From Synechococcus sp. 8F6 (GTDB taxonomy: Bacteria > Cyanobacteriota > Cyanobacteriia > PCC-6307 > Cyanobiaceae): a stretch of DNA of 64,000 nt. Of the stretch, positions 56,501 to 63,935 are shown in pieces. Location of the stretch: positions 178,568-242,567 of the forward strand of contig NZ_NQKZ01000002.1 in assembly GCF_002252665.1 (NCBI RefSeq), in the 5' to 3' direction. The translations under genes and the position numbers were made by a program. Every line of letters starts with the position of its first letter. Positions within the stretch are counted from its first letter, which is position 1. The notes below the pieces were generated by a model, which saw nothing but the letters and a program-made list of their open reading frames with translations, was not told where the DNA came from and did not search any database.

Positions 56501-57061
56501 ATGCAGCGGACGGAGGCCTGCTCCATCCTTCGCCAGAGCACCCAGGCCAGCACCTTGGTGGTGGTCGCTGCGGCGACCCTGCTACTGCTGGGCTGCAACG
56601 GGTTCGGGTGGGGTGAGGCTGAGCGCCAGCGGGCGGCGGCGGCGGCACGGCAACAGCAGCTGGATGGCCTGGTGAGCCGGTGCCGCCAGCAACAACCGGC
56701 GGTGCAGAAGCTCGTGCTGGAGCACGATCGCAGCGTCGCCGCGCTCAGCCAGCTGAACCAGCAGCGCTTTGTGCCCTTGGCGCGGCCGGCGGCGCCCGAT
56801 CCGGCGGTGATGGACCGCTTCACCCGCGAGGACCAGGAGCTGGAGCAGGAGCGTTATGCCCAGGCCCTGGCCCGCTGGCGGGAGGCCGATGGGGCAGAAA
56901 GGCGCCGCTGGGAAGCCGGGCAGGAGGCGCGGCGCCGGGAGCTGACGGCCCGCCAGAGCGAGGCACGCGAGGCGCTCGCCAAACTCGATGTGGCGGCCAC
57001 GGAGGCTGCTCGCGCCGCCTGGAGCGGTTGCGATCGGTCCCAGCTCTCAGCCTTCAGTTGA
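56501..57061 (+). CDS. Predicted lipoprotein of unknown function
   Basis: A 186-aa protein from ATG 56501 with a lipoprotein signal peptide ending in LLLLGCNG (lipobox cysteine near residue 32), then a highly charged alpha-helical, probably coiled-coil region rich in Gln, Arg, Glu and Ala. Two later cysteines (SRCRQQ and SGCDRS) are present. No family recognised. ATG 56450 is an alternative start. Its end overlaps the convergent nucleotidyltransferase by 8 bases. Confidence 0.72.
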   Translation: MQRTEACSILRQSTQASTLVVVAAATLLLLGCNGFGWGEAERQRAAAAARQQQLDGLVSRCRQQQPAVQKLVLEHDRSVAALSQLNQQRFVPLARPAAPDPAVMDRFTREDQELEQERYAQALARWREADGAERRRWEAGQEARRRELTARQSEAREALAKLDVAATEAARAAWSGCDRSQLSAFS

Positions 57062-57410
57062 GCCAAAGGAGGTCGGACTGGAGCTCTTGGGCCATGCGGC
57101 TCGAACCGCTAAACAGCTGCTCAAGTTCGGCGGGGGTGAGCACCAAGGCATCACAGCTGAGCGGCAGACGCTCAAGCGGCCAGTCGCAGAGGCGCCGGTG
57201 CTGGGGACCATCGACGGCTTCATCGATCAGCAGCAGATCCAGATCACTGCCCACCGAAGCGGCGCCCCGGCCATAGCTGCCGAACACACCAATCCGCCGC
57301 AGGCTCGGCCGCAGACGGCGCTGCTCATCTGCCCAGGCGCGCGCCTCATGCAACACCTGCTCAGGCTGGGGCCAACGCAGCACAGATTGCGTCAACGAGC
57401 GCACGGGCAT
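57054..57410 (-). CDS. MNT-type nucleotidyltransferase domain protein (solitary)
   Basis: A 118-aa minimal nucleotidyltransferase with the diagnostic FGSYGRGAASVGSDLDLLL, carrying GSxGRG and the paired aspartates. Such MntA proteins are usually antitoxins that AMPylate an adjacent HEPN toxin. No HEPN gene is seen on either side, so the partner is lost or elsewhere. ATG 57410 is chosen; 57452 also possible. Confidence 0.85.
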   Translation of the reverse strand: MPVRSLTQSVLRWPQPEQVLHEARAWADEQRRLRPSLRRIGVFGSYGRGAASVGSDLDLLLIDEAVDGPQHRRLCDWPLERLPLSCDALVLTPAELEQLFSGSSRMAQELQSDLLWLN

Positions 57411-57542
57411 GGCTGAGGGCGTCTTGGCTTTGCAGCCGGCCGAGCGGTTCATCGGGTGCTGTTCAACGCTTCATTTTGAGCCAACAAGCTCGCGGCCGCA
57501 CGCGCCGAATGGCGCTACTTTCAATTCAGCTAATGCTGTCCC

Positions 57543-57977
57543 TTGAGCGACACACCCCGACGCTCCCGCCGGCCCCAACGCCGCCAGCTGTGCTGCCCGG
57601 CCCATCCGGAGCAACTGATTGAGGGCAACGGCAAGAAGTATTTCCTGCACCTGCTCACGATCGAGCAGCTGAAGGCCAGGGGCATGGCCGACAAGAGGGC
57701 CAAGCTGGTGATCCAGGCTTACCCGGTGCTGGTGCTGAGCAACGAGTGGCTGGAAGAGCTGTTTTGCCCGGCCTGCGGCAGCAGCCGCTGGTGCCATGTG
57801 ATCAAGCACGACCGGGTGGAGCACACGGTGCGCTGGGCGCCGCGGGATCTGTGGGAGCAGGTGGCCCATGTGGATCCGGTGGTGGGCAACCCCACGGTGA
57901 GTGAATTCACGCGCAGGGAAGCGAGGCGCCACAACCAGAAACGAGCCGACGGCAAGCGGGTGTTTGACGCCGGCTGA
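57543..57977 (+). CDS. Conserved protein with putative zinc-binding cysteines
   Basis: A 144-aa basic protein starting at TTG 57543. Cysteine groups near the N-terminus (LCCPAH) and in the middle (LFCPACGSSRWCH) could bind one zinc ion. The rest, TIEQLKARGMADKRAKLVIQ and APRDLWEQVAHVDPVVGNPT, is not assigned. I do not recognise a function; it marks the left border of the broken toxin-antitoxin island. Confidence 0.65.
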   Translation: MSDTPRRSRRPQRRQLCCPAHPEQLIEGNGKKYFLHLLTIEQLKARGMADKRAKLVIQAYPVLVLSNEWLEELFCPACGSSRWCHVIKHDRVEHTVRWAPRDLWEQVAHVDPVVGNPTVSEFTRREARRHNQKRADGKRVFDAG

Positions 57978-58035
57978 GGCAACGCAGGGCTGCCCAGGCC
58001 AGTTTCTCGATCAGCTCAAGGCCGCTCTCGGCGCA

Positions 58036-58110
58036 GGGGTGGGGATTCTGCAATCAGAAATACTGGCTGAAGTCGAGCATGCCCTGAGCAGCTGGCTGGA
58101 GCTGCCCTGA
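58036..58110 (+). pseudogene. mazF/pemK-like C-terminal remnant
   Basis: An open stretch encoding GVGILQSEILAEVEHALSSW then LELP and a stop, which matches the C-terminal helix of PemK/MazF toxins and, with two base changes, the 3' end of the toxin gene at 60210. No N-terminal part is present; the frame upstream belongs to no recognisable protein. Confidence 0.7.
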
Positions 58111-58111
58111 C
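58038..58111 (+). repeat. 74-bp direct repeat, left copy
   Basis: Matches 60290-60363 with two mismatches (58051 and 58058). The pair brackets hipBA, a vapBC remnant and an RHH antitoxin, 2252 bases apart. Recombination between the copies would delete that segment. Confidence 0.95.
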
Positions 58112-58174
58112 CGCAGAAGAGCACTTCACCAACCGACAAACACAGGCGGGGCGGGATCCGCCAGCGAAGCCTAT

Positions 58175-58186
58175 TCCCGATCGGGA
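58175..58186. promoter_or_regulatory. 12-bp palindrome upstream of hipB
   Basis: TCCCGATCGGGA lies 117 bases before the hipB ATG in the 190-base gene-free gap. Two GATCCCG copies follow at about 58211 and 58222. HipB-type repressors bind palindromes upstream of their operon, so this is an operator candidate. Confidence 0.35.
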
Positions 58187-58302
58187 CAATCAGGCGCCAA
58201 CTCGCCCTAGGATCCCGCAATGATCCCGAACGGTAATTTCCAAAGAACCATGGCGTCTTTGCGTCTTTTTATTCCAGTACGGGACCAAGAGGGGCACCGG
58301 TT

Positions 58303-58527
58303 ATGACGGCAATCCATGCCGTGCATGATCTGGGGGCCGCCTTGCGGGTGGCGCGCAAAACACTGCGGCTCACCCAGGCGGATCTTGCCCTGGCGGCTGG
58401 GGTGGGGTTGCGCTTTTTGGTGGAGCTGGAGGCTGGCAAACCAACAGTGCAGCTGGAGCGGGTATTGCGGGTGATCGACGCCCTGGGTGGAACCCTGCAT
58501 CTGGACACGGAAAGCAGTGGCCAGTGA
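58303..58527 (+). CDS. hipB: HipB-like HTH antitoxin
   Basis: A 74-aa XRE-type helix-turn-helix protein: LGAALRVARKTLRLTQADLALAAGVGLRFLVELEAGKPTVQLERV carries the complete DNA-binding motif. HipB neutralises HipA and represses the operon. It overlaps hipA by 11 bases. Confidence 0.88.
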   Translation: MTAIHAVHDLGAALRVARKTLRLTQADLALAAGVGLRFLVELEAGKPTVQLERVLRVIDALGGTLHLDTESSGQ

Positions 58528-59767
58528 AATCACCACCAGCCTGGAGGTGTGGCTGCTCAACCAGCGGGCAGGCACGCTCTGGCTGAATGCCGGGGAGCTG
58601 CAATTTCAGTACTGCGCACTCTGGCTGGAGCAACCGCAGGCGATCGCGCTGTCGCAAAGCTTGCCGCTAAATGCAGAGCCGTTTGGCGATCAGGCCTGCA
58701 GGCCATTTTTTGCTGGATTGCTGCCAGAGGGGCAACTCAGGCAGCGGATTGCCCAGCAGTGCCAGATCTCAAGGTCCAATGACTTCGGCCTGCTGGCCGC
58801 GATCGGTGGTGATTGCGCTGGTGCAGTGTGCCTGATGTCGGGCGATCAAGTCACTGAGACAGAAGCTGTGGAGTGGCTGGAGCAGGATCAGCTGATCGCC
58901 CTGCTCAATGACTTGCCCCAGCGGCCAATGCTGGCGCAGCGCGATGGTCTGCGGCTGTCGCTGGCTGGCGCCCAAGACAAGTTGCCGGTGGTGTTTAACG
59001 GGGCCCGCATCGGCTTACCCCTTGGCAGCACGCCCAGCACGCACATCCTCAAACCGGCCATTGCGGCAGTAGAAGGCAGCGTGCTCAACGAGGCGTTCTG
59101 CATGGCCTTGGGGCAAGCCATGGGGCTCCGGGTGGCTGACGCCGAGATCCTGACGGCCGGAGAGCGGCAGGTGTTGGTGGTGCATCGCTACGACCGAAGC
59201 CGCAGAGACGATGAGAGGTGGTTACGGCTGCATCAGGAAGACTTCTGCCAGGCGCTAGGCATTCCGCCCGAGCTGAAGTATCAGAATGAAGGGGGCCCTG
59301 ATCTGAACGCCTGCTTTGGACTTTTGCGTAGAGCCACTAGACCCAGCGCTCCGCAAGTGATCCGTTTGCTGGATGCAGTGGTGTTCAACGCCCTAATCGG
59401 CAACAACGACGCCCACGCAAAGAACTTCTCATTGCTCTACACCGAAAGAACGCCAACGCTCGCGCCGCTCTACGACCTGCTGTGCACAGCGGTGTATCCC
59501 ACGCTCACTGCAAAGATGGCGATGAAGCTGGGCAGCAAATATCTATTTGGTGAGGTGCAAGAACGCCATTGGGAACAATTTGCCAAGGCAACAGGTTTGT
59601 CGTGGGCGCAGACCAGAAAACGGGTGCTACGGATGGCTGCGCAACTTCCTTTGGTCGCCTTCCGCCTGCAAGCCGACGAGGCTTATCGAGATGAGGCACT
59701 GATCGGGGACATCGCCAACCTGATCGAGCAGCGCTGCGATCTGACCTTACGCCGATTCAACGCCTGA
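58517..59767 (+). CDS. hipA: HipA-like serine/threonine kinase toxin
   Basis: A 416-aa kinase of the HipA family, which inactivates glutamyl-tRNA synthetase by phosphorylation. N-terminal domain (PFFAGLLPEGQLRQRIA), the ATP/phosphorylation loop LSLAGAQDKLPV, HILKPA lysine, catalytic loop GNNDAHAKNFSLL and metal-binding APLYDLLCT are all intact, so the toxin is probably active. GTG 58517 is the start. Base composition is less GC-rich than the rest of the window, suggesting transfer. Confidence 0.9.
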   Translation: MASEITTSLEVWLLNQRAGTLWLNAGELQFQYCALWLEQPQAIALSQSLPLNAEPFGDQACRPFFAGLLPEGQLRQRIAQQCQISRSNDFGLLAAIGGDCAGAVCLMSGDQVTETEAVEWLEQDQLIALLNDLPQRPMLAQRDGLRLSLAGAQDKLPVVFNGARIGLPLGSTPSTHILKPAIAAVEGSVLNEAFCMALGQAMGLRVADAEILTAGERQVLVVHRYDRSRRDDERWLRLHQEDFCQALGIPPELKYQNEGGPDLNACFGLLRRATRPSAPQVIRLLDAVVFNALIGNNDAHAKNFSLLYTERTPTLAPLYDLLCTAVYPTLTAKMAMKLGSKYLFGEVQERHWEQFAKATGLSWAQTRKRVLRMAAQLPLVAFRLQADEAYRDEALIGDIANLIEQRCDLTLRRFNA

Positions 59768-59791
59768 ACTGTCCAGACCTCCGCTGAGCGA

Positions 59792-59935
59792 GCTGAGAAA
59801 GCAGGCGTAGCAGAGCCGATGTTCAGTGGCCAGACGCCTCAACAATCCATTCCAGCCGCTGGGATGGACCGAGGGAGAAGCGCGCCCGAATCGGAGCAGA
59901 GATCGCGGTTTGCCCCCGGGCATGGGCGTGGGGAT
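59792..59935 (-). pseudogene. Degraded abrB-vapC toxin-antitoxin remnant
   Basis: On the minus strand ARGQTAISAPIRARFSLGPS and QRLEWIVEA match an AbrB/SpoVT antitoxin, then jump to SGH-stop, the same last residues as the pair at 62 kb; the middle is deleted. Directly after it the vapC piece CYACFLS remains, in 22 bases (59792-59813) identical to 62052-62073. No toxin start or catalytic residues survive. Confidence 0.7.
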
Positions 59936-59985
59936 ACACGCAGAAGGCACTAGGCTGTTTAACAAATCGTTTAACAAAATCCAGG

Positions 59986-60213
59986 ATGGCGATCGGCGTG
60001 CGGGTAGAGCCCGAGCTTGAGCACCAGTTGGATCAGCTTGCGCTCAGCATGGGAAAGAGCCGTAGCGCTTGTGTGCGTGAGGCGATCGCGCATTATGTAC
60101 AGCGCTTTAGTAACAACGATGAAGCTCAACGTCAGTCGGCCTTGATTGCTGAACATAGCGGCACACCCAATTGGAGTGAGCAACTTCCGGACTGGCCTGA
60201 TTGGACCGTATGA
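59986..60213 (+). CDS. Ribbon-helix-helix antitoxin
   Basis: A 75-aa protein with MAIGVRVEPELEHQLDQLAL and KSRSACVREAIAHYVQRF, the ribbon-helix-helix motif of CopG/MazE-like antitoxins, and an acidic tryptophan-containing tail (QLPDWPDWTV). It appears intact, although the toxin it overlaps (ATGA, 60210-60213) is internally deleted. Confidence 0.85.
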   Translation: MAIGVRVEPELEHQLDQLALSMGKSRSACVREAIAHYVQRFSNNDEAQRQSALIAEHSGTPNWSEQLPDWPDWTV

Positions 60214-60362
60214 CAGTGGCTCTACAACGGGGTCTGATCGTGACGATTACCATCTCTGGGGTGTACTCAGGCAAGCCAAGACCAGCCGTGGTGGGGATTC
60301 TGGAATCAGGAATACTGGCTGAAGTCGAGCATGCCCTGAGCAGCTGGCTGGAGCTGCCCTGA
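60210..60362 (+). pseudogene. mazF/pemK-like toxin gene with in-frame central deletion
   Basis: ATG 60210 gives 50 aa. The first ~28 residues, QRGLIVTITISGVYSGKPRP then AVV, match the N-terminal strand and GKPRPA motif of PemK/MazF. The next residues jump straight to the C-terminal helix GILESGILAEVEHALSSWLE, where a full toxin would have about 60 more residues. The reading frame is kept, but the core of the fold is gone. It is not long enough to be active. Confidence 0.8.
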
Positions 60363-60363
60363 C
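60290..60363 (+). repeat. 74-bp direct repeat, right copy
   Basis: Counterpart of 58038-58111; covers the 3' half of the deleted mazF-like gene. Confidence 0.95.
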
Positions 60364-60586
60364 TAGTTAAGGGTGAGCATGCCGTTAGCCATCACCAGGC
60401 CATTCGGAAAGGTAGAGCCGGTGCCTGTGCTGGACAAGATTGCACTGAGCTTGCTGTTCTATAGCGGCCGTCGCCACGGCGGCAGCGATGCATGGAAATC
60501 CTGCTTGCTGTGGTAGATCGACGGAAGCGGCTCCCAGGAGGTCGACATGGGCGTCATTGGCAAAAGAAGCTCTGAGACAACAGCCG
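60364..60586. other. Gene-free stretch upstream of the Fic gene
   Basis: No coding sequence is recognised. Stop codons are frequent in all frames that I followed. It probably holds decayed sequence and the promoter of the Fic gene. Confidence 0.5.
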
Positions 60587-60633
60587 TGAAGCGATGATCA
60601 CCAGCTAATCGCTTCACCAGGCAAAGCGATTAG
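60587..60633. promoter_or_regulatory. Three-half-site operator-like array upstream of Fic
   Basis: The heptamer AAGCGAT occurs at 60589-60595, as ATCGCTT at 60608-60614, and again as AAGCGAT at 60624-60630. The last two form a perfect 10-bp inverted repeat CTAATCGCTT/AAGCGATTAG, ending 9 bases before the Fic ATG; the first two also form a 9-bp inverted repeat. Confidence 0.65.
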
Positions 60634-60642
60634 AGTGCGACG

Positions 60643-61785
60643 ATGGCTTCATCCTGGATCTGGCAGCAGGCGGACTGGCCCCAGTTCCACTGGGAGGGCT
60701 CCGCTCTGGAGGCGCTGCTGGAGCAAGCCCGCGCTGCACGCCAGGAGCTGCTGAGCCGGCTGAAGACGCTGGAGCCCCCGCTCGATCGCGAAGCGATCTC
60801 CGCCTTGCTGGGCCGCGAGAGCCTGGGCACGACCGCCATCGAAGGCGAGCTGCTCGATCCCGGCCAGGTGCGCTCCTCGATCGCGCGCCGGCTGCGCCTT
60901 CCCTTGGCCGAGGGGCAGCCGGCCGCCAGCGCCCAGGTGGAGGGCCTGCTGGATGTGTTGCTGGAGGCCACCAGCAGCTTGGATGAGCCCCTCACCCTGG
61001 CCACGCTGAACCACTGGCACCAGCGCCTGTTTGCCGCTGGCCCGGATGGCCTGCGCGCCATTCGGATCCGTGAGCTGCGCGATGAGGCGCCGATGCAGGT
61101 GCTCTCCGGCGCCATCGGCCGTGAGCGCCTCCACTTTGAAGCCCCGCCCAGAGGCCAGCTCGATGGGCAGCTGGAAGTGTTTCTGGCTTGGGTCGCCTCA
61201 CCTCCAGCGCAGCTGGACGGGCTGTTGCGCGCGGGCCTGGCCCACCTCTGGTTCCTCACCCTCCACCCCTATGAAGACGGCAATGGCCGCTTAGCCCGTG
61301 CCATCACCGATCGGCTGCTCGCCCAGGACTGCAAGGCTCAGGCCCAACAGGCGCTATCAGGCCGCGCCTTGGCCCTCTCCGCCCAGATCCTGAGGGAGCG
61401 GCAGGGCTACTACATGGCACTGGAGCGCTGCCAACGGGGAGAGCTGGATGTCACGGATTGGCTGCGCTGGTTCCTGGAGCAGCTCACCGCAGCGGCGGCC
61501 ACCAATGGCGCCGTGATCGATGCGGTGCGGCGCAAGGCCGCCTTCTGGTGGTGCCACCGCCACAGCGGCCTCAACAGCCGCCAGCAGAAACTGCTCAACC
61601 GGTTGCTGGATGCCGAACCGGAAGGGTTCACGGGCGGCATGACCCTGCGCAAGGCCATCGGCCTCACCAAGGTGAGCCGCGCCACAGCCTGGCGCGATCT
61701 GGCCGAGCTGGTGGAGCTGCGTGCGATCGAGCCGATCGGCGAGGGCCGCAGCCGCGCCTATCACCTCCGTTGGCCAGGTCTGTGA
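60643..61785 (+). CDS. Class II Fic-domain protein (predicted AMP-transferase)
   Basis: A 380-aa Fic protein. The N-terminal domain (DUF4172-like) contains the inhibitory helix motif TTAIEGE (T63, E67, G68), which blocks ATP binding in class II enzymes. The active site HPYEDGNGRLAR starts at H208 and is complete (tyrosine in place of phenylalanine). A C-terminal winged-helix-like segment (MTLRKAIGLTKVSRATAWRD, LAELVELRAIEPIGEGRSR) could bind DNA, perhaps the repeats just upstream. Target protein unknown. Confidence 0.9.
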   Translation: MASSWIWQQADWPQFHWEGSALEALLEQARAARQELLSRLKTLEPPLDREAISALLGRESLGTTAIEGELLDPGQVRSSIARRLRLPLAEGQPAASAQVEGLLDVLLEATSSLDEPLTLATLNHWHQRLFAAGPDGLRAIRIRELRDEAPMQVLSGAIGRERLHFEAPPRGQLDGQLEVFLAWVASPPAQLDGLLRAGLAHLWFLTLHPYEDGNGRLARAITDRLLAQDCKAQAQQALSGRALALSAQILRERQGYYMALERCQRGELDVTDWLRWFLEQLTAAAATNGAVIDAVRRKAAFWWCHRHSGLNSRQQKLLNRLLDAEPEGFTGGMTLRKAIGLTKVSRATAWRDLAELVELRAIEPIGEGRSRAYHLRWPGL

Positions 61786-61915
61786 CCGGTGGGAGCGATG
61801 TTGCAATGCACTTTCCAGACAACGTCTGTCGGGGCGCTTGATCGCTTGCTCGATCGCGTAGCGCTCCACGTCGACGTCGATCGTTGGATGCCAAACGGGC
61901 AAGCCCATCTGACGA

Positions 61916-62174
61916 TCAACCGAGCCATTCCTGCGGAAGGTTGGCGATGGCACGAAACTCAGGATCCTTGTGCAGCAGGGTGGCGCCCACCTGCTGCGCG
62001 GCCGCCGCGCTCGTCTTCGTCTTTCCAGACGCGGTGGAGAACCTCCATCCGGCTGAGAAAGCAGGCGTAGCAGCGCCCTGGCTGCTCAAGCGCCTCTTCA
62101 ACCCGTCCGGCACCGGCTTCGTCGTCGCGCAGGGTGAGTAGCGCCGATGTGTCGAGCAGGAGTAGCGATCCCAT
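61916..62174 (-). pseudogene. vapC-like PIN toxin, deleted and frameshifted
   Basis: From ATG 62174 the frame gives LLLLDTSALLTLRDDEAGAG ... CYACFLSRMEVLHRVWKDE, a normal VapC N-terminus with its first aspartate. It then passes through an alanine-rich junction, and the C-terminal QQVGATLLHKDPEFRAIANL-type sequence appears in a different frame ending at 61916. About 45 central residues including the later acidic positions are missing, so the gene is dead. Confidence 0.8.
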
Positions 62175-62201
62175 CTGGGAATCAATCCGTTTTGCAGGAA
62201 A

Positions 62202-62446
62202 TCAGTGGCCAGACGCCCGCTCGGCCTGCCGCTCGGCTTCGCGATCAGCAAGCAAGCGCTGGCTGGAGCCACCACGGCGGCCCATGCCGCGAAAGGCTTT
62301 GACCGGCGATAGATCCACCGGCACCACCCGGATGGAGCCATCAGCCTCCACGGTCCATTCCAATCGCTTGGAGGGGCCCAGCGAAAGCCATCCCGGATGG
62401 GGGCAGGGATCACGGTCTGCCCGCGGCTGGTAATGGTGCTGCGCAT
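62202..62446 (-). pseudogene. abrB/SpoVT-like antitoxin with a one-base frameshift
   Basis: ATG 62446 gives MRSTITSRGQTVIPAPIRDG, a typical AbrB swapped-hairpin start. After the next codon the matching frame changes: SLGPSKRLEWTVEADGSIRV and the rest, ending RASGH, continues in another frame, consistent with loss of one T in a short T run. It precedes the broken vapC at 62174, the usual order. Confidence 0.8.
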
Positions 62447-62848
62447 AGAGGGCACCCCGGCGGGTAAATTACCAAATCTCATCCATGATCATTCACGCTG
62501 CCGCCTGCCCGTTGATGAACGTCGGCGACCTGGGCCCGCAGCCGGCCACAGCTATCGAACGCTTTGGCGAAAGAAATCCCGGCTTTAACGAAGCATGGCC
62601 CATGGGAAGCGATTGTGGACACCATCACGACCCAGGCGTGCATGCCCTCGCAGCTGCAAGCGCCAATCACCCGTCTATGCGCAAAAAGGCATTCTTGAAG
62701 CAACAAAAAGCTGATGCCCGAGCCGATCCGTAGCTGCGTGTAGCCAACGCTGTCCTCCTTTTGACGTGTGTTAAGGGGTGTCAGCGGCGCAGCATGAACC
62801 AGGAGGTCCGATCGCAGCCATGGCAGTGATGTGCGGTGGGTGAGGCGT
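62447..62848. other. Gene-poor stretch between abrB remnant and Uma2 gene
   Basis: A plus-strand open frame of 82 codons (62485-62733) and a minus-strand frame crossing into the Uma2 gene are present, but neither resembles a known protein or has coding-like composition. I see no other structure. Confidence 0.4.
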
Positions 62849-63484
62849 TCAGCCCGCCCAGATCTCGGCCAGCTGCAACTGCAGGCCGGGGAACTCGGGG
62901 CCCGCTTGAAGCAACGCGATCTGCTCCAGGCGCTGCGATTCACCGCTGGCGGGCCACACCTCCACAGCCCGCTCATGGGGAATGAGCAACCAACCCAGAC
63001 GGGCACCATTGCTTTGGTACGCATCCATCTTGCGGCGCAGAGCGGTGAGGCCACGCGGACCTTCGTCGGTAGGGCTGGCGAGCTCAACCACTAGCTCGGG
63101 GCAGAGGGGAGCAAAGCATCGCTGCTGATCGGGCGTGAGGGCCTGCCAGCGCTCGAGGCGCACCAGCGAGGCATCCGGGCTCAGCACAGATCCATCGGGC
63201 AGGCGAAATCCCCCCGAACTTTCGAAGACCTTCCAGCCGCCTTATTGATCCGCCCACAGCAACAGCCGCATCACCAACCGGCTGTTGCGGCCACTGGTTT
63301 CGCTGCCTGTTGGCGTCATCGCGATCACGGTTCCATTAGCAGCCAGCTCGAGCACCGCTTCGCGGTTCTCGGCACACACCAGCTCGAACTGCTCGGGCGT
63401 CAGCCGCAATGCTGCCGGTAGGCGCAGCGGCGCCAAGGCATCGAATGACGCACCAGATGCTGGAGAAACGGTGGTGAGCGTCAT
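62849..63484 (-). pseudogene. Uma2 (DUF820) PD-(D/E)XK nuclease gene interrupted by one in-frame stop
   Basis: From ATG 63484, LTPEQFELVCAENREAVLEL and TPTGSETSGRNSRLVMRLLL lead to ADQ-stop at 63242-63244 (TAA). The same frame continues without shift as GGWKVFESSGGFRLPDGSVL, SPDASLV, CPELVVELASPTDEG and LTALRRKMDAYQ to the end at 62849, completing a normal Uma2 protein of about 211 residues with the catalytic D, E and K. A CAA or similar codon changed to TAA would explain it. Confidence 0.88.
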
Positions 63485-63548
63485 TGCCGCAGTTCGGCGG
63501 GCCTTTTCATGCTGTGGCGCCAGGCCTAAATCCATCAAGAAGGCCGCT

Positions 63549-63734
63549 TCAAGGCAAAACCGACGGCTCCTCCAAGAACCAACTGGAGAACCCGGCAATG
63601 GCACCGATCAACCAAACCGCATTTTTTTCAAGGCGGTGCCGTTGCCGGCGGTCGTCTGGATGTTCAGCGCTTCTCACCTGAACACAACCTGTGAGCTCAA
63701 GAAGCGTCTTGAAATCAGCGTTGGGGTCGCTCAT
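63549..63734 (-). CDS. Small protein with a C-terminal hydrophobic segment
   Basis: A 61-aa protein whose ATG directly abuts the stop of the RHH gene. The first half is polar (FKTLLELTGCVQVRSAEHPD); the second contains RLEKNAVWLIGAIAGFSSWF, a possible membrane segment. No family recognised. Its position makes it a candidate toxin of the adjacent antitoxin. Confidence 0.5.
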   Translation of the reverse strand: MSDPNADFKTLLELTGCVQVRSAEHPDDRRQRHRLEKNAVWLIGAIAGFSSWFLEEPSVLP

Positions 63735-63935
63735 TCAGATGCTGACCAGTGTTTCTCGCTGGTCGTTCTTTACGAACTGGAGGGTGGCACCAGCCTCTTC
63801 TCGCTCCTTCACCAACAAATACAACGCGAGAGCCCTGCGGAAAACATCAGTTTTTGTGAGTCCCTCGGAGGAGGCCAGCGACTCAAGGCGCTCGCTCAGG
63901 CGATCAGGCAGGCGCACTTCCAATCGAGAGGCACT
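63735..63935 (-). CDS. Ribbon-helix-helix (CopG-like) protein
   Basis: A 66-aa protein: MSASRLEVRLPDRLSERLES then LASSEGLTKTDVFRRALALY, the ribbon-helix-helix pattern with a charged C-terminal tail. Likely an antitoxin or autorepressor for itself and the downstream small gene. ATG 63935 is chosen over 63956. Confidence 0.75.
   Translation of the reverse strand, partial: SASRLEVRLPDRLSERLESLASSEGLTKTDVFRRALALYLLVKEREEAGATLQFVKNDQRETLVSI

Noticed and set aside
59747..59977. 76-codon minus-strand open frame after hipA
   Set aside because: The frame mixes parts of a broken antitoxin read out of frame with a vapC scrap; treated as a toxin-antitoxin remnant, not a gene.
62479..63087. 202-codon minus-strand open frame
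   Set aside because: It overlaps the Uma2 gene in another frame and its remainder matches nothing recognisable.
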